Assembly: GCF_016864235.1 (NCBI RefSeq)
Contig: NZ_CP045732.1
Location: forward strand, 2,480,001 to 2,544,000
From: Legionella sp. MW5194
Lineage (GTDB): Bacteria > Pseudomonadota > Gammaproteobacteria > Legionellales > Legionellaceae
Length of the DNA: 64,000 nucleotides
Direction of reading: 5' to 3'
The notes under the pieces are model-generated. The model was not told the DNA's origin. It worked only from the letters and a program-made list of their open reading frames with translations, and made no database searches. Both the position numbers and the translations under genes were made by a program. Positions 49,539 to 58,102 of this stretch are shown here, in pieces (position 1 is the stretch's first letter; the number at the start of each line of letters is the position of its first letter).

Positions 49539-49612
49539 TGGAGGCTGAGGCCGGAATCGAACCGGCGTACACGGCTTTGCAGGCCGCTGCATAACCACTC
49601 TGCCACACAGCC
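49539..49612 (-). tRNA. tRNA-Cys (GCA)
   Basis: Minus strand. The anticodon loop CTGCAAA gives GCA. T arm GGTTCGATTCC and encoded CCA are present. The acceptor stem has one apparent T-T mismatch (positions 6 and 67), otherwise canonical. Confidence 0.94.
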
Positions 49613-49624
49613 AGTGTTTTGCAG

Positions 49625-49651
49625 AAAAAAAAAGCGACGTTGGGTCGCTTT
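49625..49651 (-). terminator. Intrinsic terminator between tRNA-Gly and tRNA-Cys
   Basis: On the minus strand AAAGCGAC / GTCGCTTT with a 5-base loop is followed by a run of T. It lies inside the tRNA run, so tRNA-Cys and tRNA-Leu would be transcribed by read-through or separately. Confidence 0.7.
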
Positions 49652-49655
49652 AATT

Positions 49656-49731
<76 letters not shown>

Positions 49732-49779
49732 ATCTCTTGAGGTGGCATTCTACCTCAAATTCACTTCCTGTCAACTCAT

Positions 49780-50346
49780 TCAATTAACTTTTTTTGTGAG
49801 TTCAGGCCAGGCAATGGACAAATAAATAACCATTGACCAAATCGTTAAAATCGCAGCCACATAGAGGAGCACAAAGCCTAAAACACCCCACCAGGATTGG
49901 GCAGGGTAAAAGGCAATCAGTAACACCAGGGCAACCATTTGCACGGTGGTTTTTATCTTCCCGATGTAGCTCACGGTCACACTGGCCCGGCGCCCAATCT
50001 CAGCCATCCATTCGCGCAGGGCAGAAATAACGATCTCGCGACCGACGATGACAATGGCAGGCAAGGTAATGTAATCAATGTCCCTGGCCCCGACCAGCAG
50101 CAACAACGAACTGGCCACCAGTAATTTATCCGCAACGGGATCCAGAAAAGCCCCGAAAGGCGACATTTGTTTTAATCGTCTTGCCAGATAACCATCCAGC
50201 CAGTCGGTAAAGCTCGCTAACGCAAAAATGGCCGCCGCCAGGCCATGAGCCACCGGGGAAGGCAAATAAAACGTCACAATAAAAACCGGGATTAACACGA
50301 TTCGGGCCAGGGTAAGAAGATTAGGCAGGCTGGTTAACGTGGTCAT
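49780..50346 (-). CDS. pgsA: CDP-diacylglycerol--glycerol-3-phosphate 3-phosphatidyltransferase
   Basis: 188-residue integral membrane enzyme of phosphatidylglycerol synthesis. CDP-alcohol phosphotransferase motif DWLDGYLARRLKQMSPFGAFLDPVADK contains all the catalytic Asp residues. The ATG at 50346 (SNLLT-type N-terminus MTTLTSLPNLLTLARI) is preferred over the upstream frame extension to 50418. It overlaps the gph-like gene by 4 bases. Together with gpsA it feeds phospholipid synthesis. Confidence 0.93.
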   Translation of the reverse strand: MTTLTSLPNLLTLARIVLIPVFIVTFYLPSPVAHGLAAAIFALASFTDWLDGYLARRLKQMSPFGAFLDPVADKLLVASSLLLLVGARDIDYITLPAIVIVGREIVISALREWMAEIGRRASVTVSYIGKIKTTVQMVALVLLIAFYPAQSWWGVLGFVLLYVAAILTIWSMVIYLSIAWPELTKKVN

Positions 50347-51020
50347 AACTCGCTTTTCCTTGAAAACTCCGGTAAGTGGATAAATTCGGCGAATAACTGA
50401 AAGTCGTCGAACACGCAAAGCGCACCCGCGCCTTCCAGGGCCTCGCGTTGCTGGTGATAAAAATCAACGCCCACCGCATCCATGCCAATGCTTTTCGCCA
50501 TTTCAATGTCCGTGACTGAATCCCCAACCATGATCGCGTCTTTCGGTGTCAGAGAGAATTCATCTAAAATTTCTTCAAGCATCTGCGGACAGGGCTTGGG
50601 CGGTGTCTGTCCCGCCGAACGAGTGACTTTAATCAGGGCATCAAGCCCGGAAAGCTGCAAAGCCCGCTGCAGAGACTGTTGGCCCTTATTGGTGGCAATC
50701 GCCACATCCACACCGGCGGCCGTGAGCCGTTCAACGATTAATTTAGCTCCGGGAATCAAGTAAACATCCGCATGCCGCGACACCAGGGATTGCTGAACCG
50801 CCTGCAATAATTGTTGATGCTGCTGCAGATTCAGGTGGGGAAAAACAATTTTCATGGCCTTCACCAACCCCAACTCCACGGATTGGCGGGCCAGTTGTTC
50901 ATCCAGTTCCCCAAAATTTAAACGGCGCGCTTCGACGGCCACATTGTTTAAAATTTGTCCGAGCGTATCACCTAAGGTTCCTTCCCAATCGAAAACTACC
51001 AAGCGGTATCGCTTACTCAT
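50343..51020 (-). CDS. HAD-family phosphatase, phosphoglycolate-phosphatase-like
   Basis: 225 residues with the HAD core: motif I is FDWEGTLGDT (a Glu instead of the more usual second-position residue between the two Asp-type sites: DWEGT against DxDGT), motif II ATNKG, Lys in KPCP, and motif IV GDSVTDIEMA. The general acid Asp of DxD is therefore replaced by Glu, which is unusual. Partner in an rluC-gph-pgsA run, as in other gammaproteobacteria where this gene follows rluC. Substrate unknown. Confidence 0.85.
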   Translation of the reverse strand: MSKRYRLVVFDWEGTLGDTLGQILNNVAVEARRLNFGELDEQLARQSVELGLVKAMKIVFPHLNLQQHQQLLQAVQQSLVSRHADVYLIPGAKLIVERLTAAGVDVAIATNKGQQSLQRALQLSGLDALIKVTRSAGQTPPKPCPQMLEEILDEFSLTPKDAIMVGDSVTDIEMAKSIGMDAVGVDFYHQQREALEGAGALCVFDDFQLFAEFIHLPEFSRKSEL

Positions 51021-51957
51021 GAGATAAAAAGCTCCTTGAGCGTAAATTTTTCAACGTGTTGGCAAAGCGTTCATCAAGAGTGGCTTCAAACACGTGCTTA
51101 ATGCCATTTAGGTTAAATTGAATTGCCCGCGCATGCAAATATAGCCGGCTTTGATCCAATTCTACATCGCCTGTGCTGATGACTTCACCATATTTTTCAT
51201 CACCAACGATGGGATGGCCAAGATGCGCACTGTGCACACGGATTTGATGGGTTCGTCCCGTCTTGGGAGATGCCTCTACCCAACAGGCGCACGTGTAATT
51301 TTCAAGCAGTTTAAACAGAGTCTGTGAGGCTTTGCCTTCCTCGTTGACCGTCACCATCCGCTCGCCGGATTTAAGTCTGTTTTTCTCAAGCGCGGCTTCA
51401 ACAACCTGATTTTTTTTACCCGACCAGGGATGCGCCAGCAAAGCCCAGTAGGTTTTGGTCACCTCCCTTGCTTCCAGCAAGGCCTGGATTGCGCGCAAAA
51501 CACTGCGTTTTTTAGCCAGCAGCAGGCAGCCTGAGGTTTCGCGATCCAGACGGTGAACCAGTTCAAGATAGGCCAGATCAGGACGCATTTTGCGCAATGC
51601 TTCAATCACACCCAGGCTTAAGCCGCTGCCGCCATGCACGGCGATTCCTGCTGGTTTATTAATGACCAACAGGCGCTCGTCTTCAAAGATCACGCTGTCT
51701 TTCAGGCGTTGCTCCAGCTTTAGGCCAACAAAAACCGGTTTATCCTGCGTTGTACGAACCGGTGGAATTCGCACCCTGTCCCCCGCGGCCAGACGGGTTG
51801 ACACTTGGGCTCTTTTTTTATTGACCCGGACCTCCCCGCCGCGGATAATGCGGTAGATGTGGCTTTTTGGCACGCCCTTAAGCACGCGCATCAGGTAGTT
51901 ATCAAGACGCTGCCCTGCTTCCTCAGCCTGGATTTCGGTGTATTTTACATCACTCAT
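51013..51957 (-). CDS. rluC: 23S rRNA pseudouridine(955/2504/2580) synthase
   Basis: 314 residues. The N-terminal S4 RNA-binding domain (GQRLDNYLMRVLKGVPKSHIYRIIRGGEVRVN) is followed by the catalytic domain with HRLDRETSGCLLLAK (catalytic Asp) and TGRTHQIRVH. It is divergent from rne, the usual gammaproteobacterial arrangement, and overlaps the gph-like gene by 8 bases. Confidence 0.95.
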   Translation of the reverse strand: MSDVKYTEIQAEEAGQRLDNYLMRVLKGVPKSHIYRIIRGGEVRVNKKRAQVSTRLAAGDRVRIPPVRTTQDKPVFVGLKLEQRLKDSVIFEDERLLVINKPAGIAVHGGSGLSLGVIEALRKMRPDLAYLELVHRLDRETSGCLLLAKKRSVLRAIQALLEAREVTKTYWALLAHPWSGKKNQVVEAALEKNRLKSGERMVTVNEEGKASQTLFKLLENYTCACWVEASPKTGRTHQIRVHSAHLGHPIVGDEKYGEVISTGDVELDQSRLYLHARAIQFNLNGIKHVFEATLDERFANTLKNLRSRSFLSHE

Positions 51958-52592
51958 TCTGCTTAAACCTATTTGCTGTAGCCGATTTTTTTGCTATCAT
52001 TAATGACTGCGGGGAATAATTTTTCCGCGACCGAATTATAACGCATAAACGAATAAAAATATTCAGCAGCCGATGGTATCCACGCGGCTGTTTTAGGATT
52101 CACGAGTTTTTGTTGTTGAATTCTATAATTAAAACGCGCTTCCCTCAGGCTAAGACAGAAGGAAGCAACCCAATACAGAGCCAAATTGAAGACAAACTCA
52201 TTCAGATACCCGCGCATGCCAGACATGCCTGACATTAGACATTACTTACCATGCAATCAACCCGCCAGGGATCACGACTGTACAAAACAGCGCGTGATGC
52301 CCTTGTTTTTTGCAGAACCAGTAATGACTGATGATACCCATCAGCATGCACCGTACTACGAGTCGGTCGTATGCACGCGGTCTGTCCTTCGTATTGGGGT
52401 GCTTAAAGAACTGGTTTGTGATGTAAGTCAGACGGCAGAACAGTAAAGGTTTCGACTTGAACATTACTGTATTATTTGTTCCATGACCCTGTTATGGGCA
52501 AGCCTGTCATGTGACGTTGTCGACTGTCACACAAACCTGAGGCCTTTGAACTGTCTTAACCTGTGTGGGTTGCGCCCTGATTGGGGTAACCG
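51958..52592. promoter_or_regulatory. Long rluC-rne intergenic region and rne leader
   Basis: About 635 bases between the divergent rluC and rne genes. No gene is supported. Enterobacterial rne has a long structured 5' leader through which RNase E controls its own mRNA. The length and position here would allow the same, but I cannot identify the specific hairpins. The stretch 52186-52446 reads open but looks non-coding. Confidence 0.4.
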
Positions 52593-54545
52593 ATGGAAAA
52601 AATGTTAATCAATGCAACGCAGGCCGAAGAGGTACGTGTTGCTCTTGTGAAAGACAATCATCTCTATGATTTGGATATTGATTGTCCTTCTGAAATTAAG
52701 AAAAAAGGCAATATTTACAAAGCCGTGGTCACGCGGCGCGAACCCAGCCTTGATGCGGTATTCGTTGAATACGGCGCCAAGCGTCAGGGCTTCCTTCCTT
52801 TAAAAGAAATTGCGCCAGAATACTTAAGCAAAAATTTAAACGACTACACCGACGACAACAAACCGCCGATTACTTCGCTGATTCGCGAAGGGCAGGAGCT
52901 TCTCATTCAGGTGGACAAGGAAGAACGCGGTAATAAAGGCGCCGCCCTGACAACGTTTATTACCCTGGCCGGTTGCTATTTGGTTCTGATGCCGAATAAT
53001 CCCAATTCCGGGGGTATTTCACGCCGCATTGAAGGGGATGATCGGGATGAATTAAAAGAAACCTTAAACGCCCTGCAGCTTCCCGACGACATGGGCCTCA
53101 TCATTCGCACGGCCGGCGTTGGCAAAAACCTCGATGAGTTACAAAGCGATCTGGATATGCTGTGCAACCAGTGGCAGGCAATACGCCAGGCGTATACGAC
53201 GCAACTCGCCCCCTGCCTGATTCATCAGGAAGGCGATGTCATTATCCGCTCCATTCGCGATAATCTGCGCAAGTCCATTGGCGAAATCATCATTGATGAT
53301 CAAATTTCTTATGTCAAAGCCAAGCAATACATTGAGCAGGTCAAGCCTGATTTTCTGCCTAACCTGAAGTTGTACAACAGCACGGTACCGCTGTTTAATT
53401 TTTATCAGATTGAAAGTCAAATCGAAACCGCTTACCAACGCGAAGTGATGCTGCCTTCCGGTGGTGCCCTGGTGATCGACAGAACCGAAGCCCTGGTGTC
53501 CATTGACGTGAACTCAGCCAAAGCCACCAGCGGTTCTGACATTGAAACCACCGCGCTGAATACCAACCTGGAAGCCGCGGATGAGATCGCAAGGCAACTT
53601 CGTCTGCGCGATTTGGGCGGCCTGGTCGTCATTGATTTTATTGACATGAGCTCCAGTAAAAATCAGCGCGATGTTGAAAACCGTTTAAAAGAAGCCTTAA
53701 AGGCGGATCGAGCCCGCATTCAAGTAGGGCGCATTTCCCGCTTCGGTCTTCTGGAAATGTCACGCCAACGTTTAAGATTGTCGTTAGGCGAAACGGCACA
53801 GGAAGTTTGTCCGCGCTGTGAAGGCCGCGGCACTGTCCGTAATATTCAGTCTCATGGATTGTCTCTTGTCCGTCTTATTGAAGAAGAAGCCTTAAAGGAA
53901 AAAACCGCGGAAGTGCAGGTGCAACTGCCGGTTGAAATGGCCACTTTCATTATTAATGAGAAACGCGATTTTTTACTGAATATTGAAAAACGACATGGCG
54001 TTCAAGTTTTAATCATCGCCAACCCCTACATGCAGACGCCGCAATATGAAATTACCCGGCTGAAAGAAGACAATGTCGGTAAAAACAAAAAGCCAAGCTA
54101 TACCCTGATTCAGCCGCCTGAACTGTCATTAGTCCGCACGGAGCAAGACAATGTTAAAGCGGATGAACCAGCCGTGAAATCATTCACCTCACACAAAGTC
54201 ACCAAGGCGAATCAAAACGGGTTTATCAAACGTTTGTGGAAGAGTTTGTTTGGCGGCGAAGAAGTCGCTCCAGCCACCAGTCATCGTACTGAAAAGCAAC
54301 CTCACAGCGGTCAACCTCGCCATCAGCACACCCTGCATAGCGGAGAGCGCCGAAGCCACAATCAAAGCAATCGCCGCCGACGCCCCGCGGGGAATACGCA
54401 GCGAAACGCGCAACCGCAACAGCAGCAGCAACGCAAGAAAAATGCGAGTGGCGGCCATCAAAATCAAAACGGACGGGTCCTGCCCATGAAGCAGGAAGCA
54501 GCAAAAAAAAAAGAAGCAGTTAACCGGGAGTCAACAGACAATTGA
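52593..54545 (+). CDS. rne: Ribonuclease E (Rne/Rng family)
   Basis: 650 residues, shorter than enterobacterial RNase E (about 1060). The catalytic half is complete: S1 domain (about 36-120), DNase I-like site with DRTEALVSIDVNSAK and VIDFIDM, the zinc-link CPRCEGRGTVRN, and the small domain. The C-terminal 130 residues are basic, Gln/Arg/Asn-rich and low in complexity (QPHSGQPRHQH, PQQQQQRKK), probably an RNA-binding tail in place of the long degradosome scaffold. The start follows GATTGGGG. Confidence 0.93.
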   Translation: MEKMLINATQAEEVRVALVKDNHLYDLDIDCPSEIKKKGNIYKAVVTRREPSLDAVFVEYGAKRQGFLPLKEIAPEYLSKNLNDYTDDNKPPITSLIREGQELLIQVDKEERGNKGAALTTFITLAGCYLVLMPNNPNSGGISRRIEGDDRDELKETLNALQLPDDMGLIIRTAGVGKNLDELQSDLDMLCNQWQAIRQAYTTQLAPCLIHQEGDVIIRSIRDNLRKSIGEIIIDDQISYVKAKQYIEQVKPDFLPNLKLYNSTVPLFNFYQIESQIETAYQREVMLPSGGALVIDRTEALVSIDVNSAKATSGSDIETTALNTNLEAADEIARQLRLRDLGGLVVIDFIDMSSSKNQRDVENRLKEALKADRARIQVGRISRFGLLEMSRQRLRLSLGETAQEVCPRCEGRGTVRNIQSHGLSLVRLIEEEALKEKTAEVQVQLPVEMATFIINEKRDFLLNIEKRHGVQVLIIANPYMQTPQYEITRLKEDNVGKNKKPSYTLIQPPELSLVRTEQDNVKADEPAVKSFTSHKVTKANQNGFIKRLWKSLFGGEEVAPATSHRTEKQPHSGQPRHQHTLHSGERRSHNQSNRRRRPAGNTQRNAQPQQQQQRKKNASGGHQNQNGRVLPMKQEAAKKKEAVNRESTDN

Positions 54546-54726
54546 TTAACGCTTTGGCCATGGCGTGCGCCATGGCCATTTTTTTGCCGCCACTAACCCG
54601 CAGCATGTTCAGTCAACCTGCCCCGCAATGGGAGCCTCTCAGAACTCCTGATGCCAATCCGCACGTTTTATCCCTTAACATTAAGGCTCAACGTCTTAAC
54701 GTTATTCTTCTTCAACAGTCTGCTCT

Positions 54727-54759
54727 TTTAATCTTCCCTTAATACTCAAGGCCTATTCT
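54727..54759 (+). promoter_or_regulatory. PmrA-box promoter of the broken HAD-type gene
   Basis: TTTAATCTT-CC-CTTAATACT (54727-54746) matches 15 of 18 specified bases of the published PmrA box. A -10-like TATTCT at 54754-54759 follows after 7 bases, the same spacing as in the other candidates. It lies 31 bases before the ATG at 54790. Confidence 0.65.
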
Positions 54760-54789
54760 AGGCTTACCTAAATTGGGAGATTTAATATT

Positions 54790-55975
54790 ATGGTTAAACC
54801 GGTTGCATTTCTTGATGTGGATCATACCCTTATTTTTCCTGATCCAAACAGTGATGACGGCGGCGCGATTTATAACGACACACTTATCGAGGCTTTAGTA
54901 AAAAAAGCATTAAAGACGTCTACCTGTTCACCGACATGGTCTTTAGGAACTCTTCCATTCGGGAGCGAAGGGAACTGATTCAACACCTTCAAAACAAAGG
55001 GCTTACTGTCCATGGTGTACTGACCCCTGCGATATTCTGTGGTCGCAATTAAGCGGTGACGAAGCGAAAAAGCTCGACAGGGCCCTGTTGGAAACTAAAC
55101 TGTCAACCTATTCTGGTGCGGCATTTACTAAAGCAATTAGTGATCAACAATTCATAAGTAAAAACCCTTTCGTCACTGGATTGCAACAGTATTCTCCTGA
55201 AAAGAACCGCCCTGGATGCAGCTATGACGAAGCCAACAAGGCGTTTGATCCCAATGCCTCCTCACTCGCTGACAATTTAGAGACCAGAAGCACCATGGTA
55301 AAGGTTTTTACTGATTATCTGGCGGAGAACAATGGTTATGTTGATCTGGGCAAAAAATCCGGCGAACAGCAAGGCCATACCAAGTCGCTGATGCTCGATT
55401 TCTTTCTGCATCACAAACCGGATTGGGTCAGCAGCATTTTAATTGTCGATGACAACATTAATGTCATTCAAGGGGTCGACATGTACAAGGCGACCCACAA
55501 TCCTGGGCTCCCTATTGGTACATTGTATATTCAAAAAATGGAATCCGAAGAGGTGTATACAGCGGCTATGGAAACGCATGGGAAACACCTCGAGATACAA
55601 CAATTACTCGACAGTCACATCAAGCACTTAAGCGCGACTCGATACAACCCGTTCTTAAGCAGTCCGCAAGCAAAAATTGAAGCCTTACAACTATTAAAAG
55701 AAGAAATTCTGAAGGCGTTCAATACGGCTGAGGATGTGAATATTCCATTGATCATCAACAACTGGCAAAACGCGGAGAAATTCAAAAGCGCGTCGAGCGA
55801 CGTCATCGTGCCGGTCTCCAAAGTCCTTAGCCAGCACCGCAATCTCTTCTTCGTTGAGGATCGCGACAAGCCGACCTCAACTCAGTTGCTTATTGAACAG
55901 CTTAAATCGCGATTCAAACCTCAAAACAGCAAAGAAGAGGTCTTGATTCCAGCGTCTTCCTATACGATTAATTGA
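54790..55975 (+). pseudogene. HAD-like candidate effector gene with two single-base frameshifts
   Basis: Three reading frames join into one protein of about 395 residues if one A is added to the A7 run at 54900-54906 and one C to the CCCC at 55024-55027. The order is MVKPVAFLDVDHTLIF...VKKSIKDVYLFTDMVF...HGVLTPCDILWSQLSGDEAKK.... HAD motif I is DVDHT (Asp9, Asp11) and motif IV is VDDNINVIQG. The C-terminal 180 residues are helical with no family that I recognise, and the tail is Glu/Ser-rich. The longest remaining frame (55088-55975) encodes 295 residues without motif I. The PmrA-box promoter is intact, so decay may be recent. The A7 run could also permit -1 slippage, but the second lesion is not explained that way. 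Confidence 0.75.
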
Positions 55976-56014
55976 CCTGATGACCTGCCTGGGCGTCAAC
56001 AAGCCCCGGCAAGC

Positions 56015-57430
56015 TTAATTGGAATCCTCTAATCCCGTTGCAATCGGCGTGACGCCGATATTGGGATTAATGCCGCAGTCATCCAGGAGTTTCAGCAGAT
56101 TATTGCCGCGGCGGGTTAAGCGTTTGATGCAATACGTTTCGAGGTAGCTTTGCAGTATATAATAATACTCCGGTAGATTGAGTATGGTTACTATTTTTTC
56201 GGCACGGGCAATGTGATGGGACTGGCTGTGATCACAGGCTTGAAAAAGCACAGCGCCTAACATGGCGGCAAAGCTGGCTTTGCGAACAGGATCGGCAAGA
56301 TAAAAGCGATGAACGCACTCATCAAGCGCCCGGTCTTTATCCCACTCAACCCAGCTATCATAAAGACCCATGGCTTCTTCGTCATCCAGGCGTCCATTTA
56401 GAGCCATTTTCTGCAGGGCGTAACCCACAGCAACCACGGATTGAACGTTGGCCCACGAACAATTGCCGCTGATTTGTGAGCTGATGGGCATTTGTGCCGT
56501 CGGCACCAATCCCAGTTGTTGATTGATGGTCTGATGAAAATACTTACGACCCTGTTTTCGGTAGAGGAATTCCTTAATGAATGCCAGATTAAAGGCGTCC
56601 GGCCGGGTGATGCGGTAAATATTGACACTGCCTTCTTTCAGGCTGTTCTCACCGCGATCAATTTTCGCCCACCATTGGCCATAACGAATAAAGGCCATGG
56701 CATGACCCCGGCTGGCGGCGGGTAGAATTAACAGGGGAACCTGCCTTAAGTGGTCAATCTGACGAAGCTGCTCTTCCTGCAGGTGAGGATGATGCTGAAA
56801 TTTAAGCAATTCCGCCGCAGTGCCCAAGGCATCCATGATTTCATGTAAAAAAGGAAAGTGCTCCCGTAAATGCCGGGTAGAATAGCTGCTGGTAAAACGA
56901 CGCAACGAATCCTTGATGACTGCCACGGTAAATTCAAGAATAAAGCCTTCGTAATCAAGCTCAATGAACTCACCTTTGGCATTGACAATATCGACATCGC
57001 CCTTTAATTCATAACGATGACCAAGCAGCTTGCCATGAATGAAATCAAGGGCAAAATCCAGTTTGGCACCGTATTGGTACAGTAAATGTTTCAGGGTATC
57101 CTGACCGCGAAGAACAGGATAAACCAGCACCGAAAGTCCGGAATGGGTATAGGCATTGGGATCAGCCTGATGTTCGAGCAGCAACCGGGTCAGTTCGAGA
57201 TCCTGGTTATCAACAGCCCAGTGCAGCGGGGTCCTGCCAGTCACATCCGCTTTATTGACATTCACGCCCCGGCTGATTAACTGCTCGGCAATGGCGGGCT
57301 GACGAGTAATGGCGCATTCAATCAATGGCGTGAACCCATACTCATCAATGTCATCGAGCGATTCACCCAATCGCAGGTAATGCTCAAAATCAGGCACACG
57401 GCAACTGATGATGTCATTGGCGATGGTCAT
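56015..57430 (-). CDS. ankH: AnkH-like ankyrin-repeat effector with cysteine-protease-like domain
   Basis: 471 residues. Ankyrin repeats span about 25-125 (YGFTPLIECAITRQPAIAEQLISRGVNVN, GRTPLHWAVDNQDLELTRLLLEHQADPN). A second domain contains RGHAMAFIRYG (His243), AKIDRG (Asp258) and SGNCSWANVQ (Cys324), an H-D-C order consistent with the cysteine-protease-like fold described for AnkH (LegA3), one of the few effectors conserved across the genus. No signal peptide. It follows the TIG-domain gene by 3 bases and asd beyond that, so it is probably transcribed with a housekeeping gene. The name rests on domain layout and motif memory, not on an alignment. Confidence 0.75.
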   Translation of the reverse strand: MTIANDIISCRVPDFEHYLRLGESLDDIDEYGFTPLIECAITRQPAIAEQLISRGVNVNKADVTGRTPLHWAVDNQDLELTRLLLEHQADPNAYTHSGLSVLVYPVLRGQDTLKHLLYQYGAKLDFALDFIHGKLLGHRYELKGDVDIVNAKGEFIELDYEGFILEFTVAVIKDSLRRFTSSYSTRHLREHFPFLHEIMDALGTAAELLKFQHHPHLQEEQLRQIDHLRQVPLLILPAASRGHAMAFIRYGQWWAKIDRGENSLKEGSVNIYRITRPDAFNLAFIKEFLYRKQGRKYFHQTINQQLGLVPTAQMPISSQISGNCSWANVQSVVAVGYALQKMALNGRLDDEEAMGLYDSWVEWDKDRALDECVHRFYLADPVRKASFAAMLGAVLFQACDHSQSHHIARAEKIVTILNLPEYYYILQSYLETYCIKRLTRRGNNLLKLLDDCGINPNIGVTPIATGLEDSN

Positions 57431-57433
57431 GGA

Positions 57434-58087
57434 TTAAGGTCCCTGTGGTTTAGGCGCAGTCGTGAATTTGGGCATATTCCCCAGACGCAACTGTTTCTCC
57501 ATTTCCTGCTCCCGCCGTTCATTGTCAAATTCGCGACGGGCTTCGGTATTGAGCGGCGGTTCCGGATTCAAATTCGGATCAATGCCATCAAAGCGCTGGG
57601 CATCCAGCCAGGGATGTTGTTGAATGGAATTCTGCAACTCCCCTTCCGGTGCATTGGACAGCTGTTCTTCCGGGTGTTCACGCGCATGCACTCGGGCCAG
57701 TTGACGATGCCCTTCCTGCTCCATCAAGCGGCGTTTACGTTCCATGCTGCCCGTTTCATCGGCTAGATAGGACCCCGTGCGCTTAACCTGCGGTAACTCA
57801 CTGTAAGTAAACGCATCATGATGAACGATATTGCCATGGCGGGTCACCACCACCACATCAACAATACCGCGTCCAGAGGGTGTAAGGGCTGTTACCGTGG
57901 TTGGATTGACCAGTTTAAAACGCATGGCGGCTTTGCCGCCAAAGGTTACTCCGATGGCAGCGCTTAAATTGGGACCTGTAATCGTGACTTCCGTACCGCC
58001 AGCCATTGTGCCCAAGTCAGGAGACACGGTAATTCCAGTCACCATACGGCCAGTGAAGGCGTTAGCGATTTTTGGTTTAGTACTCAT
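57434..58087 (-). CDS. IPT/TIG-domain protein
   Basis: 217 residues. N-terminal IPT/TIG immunoglobulin-like domain (about 17-95: VSPDLGTMAGGTEVTITGPNLS, VTFGGKAA, TPSGRGIVDVVVV). The remainder is a highly charged helical, Pro-rich tail (MERKRRLMEQEGHRQLARVHAREHPEEQ). No signal peptide. Placed between asd and ankH with 15 and 3 base gaps. Function unknown. TIG domains usually mediate protein contacts. Confidence 0.8.
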   Translation of the reverse strand: MSTKPKIANAFTGRMVTGITVSPDLGTMAGGTEVTITGPNLSAAIGVTFGGKAAMRFKLVNPTTVTALTPSGRGIVDVVVVTRHGNIVHHDAFTYSELPQVKRTGSYLADETGSMERKRRLMEQEGHRQLARVHAREHPEEQLSNAPEGELQNSIQQHPWLDAQRFDGIDPNLNPEPPLNTEARREFDNERREQEMEKQLRLGNMPKFTTAPKPQGP

Positions 58088-58102
58088 ACTACACAGTATA
58101 AA

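Noticed and set aside
52186-52446. Open frame in the rne leader
   Set aside because: Looks like chance in a leader region; no SD, no recognisable sequence.
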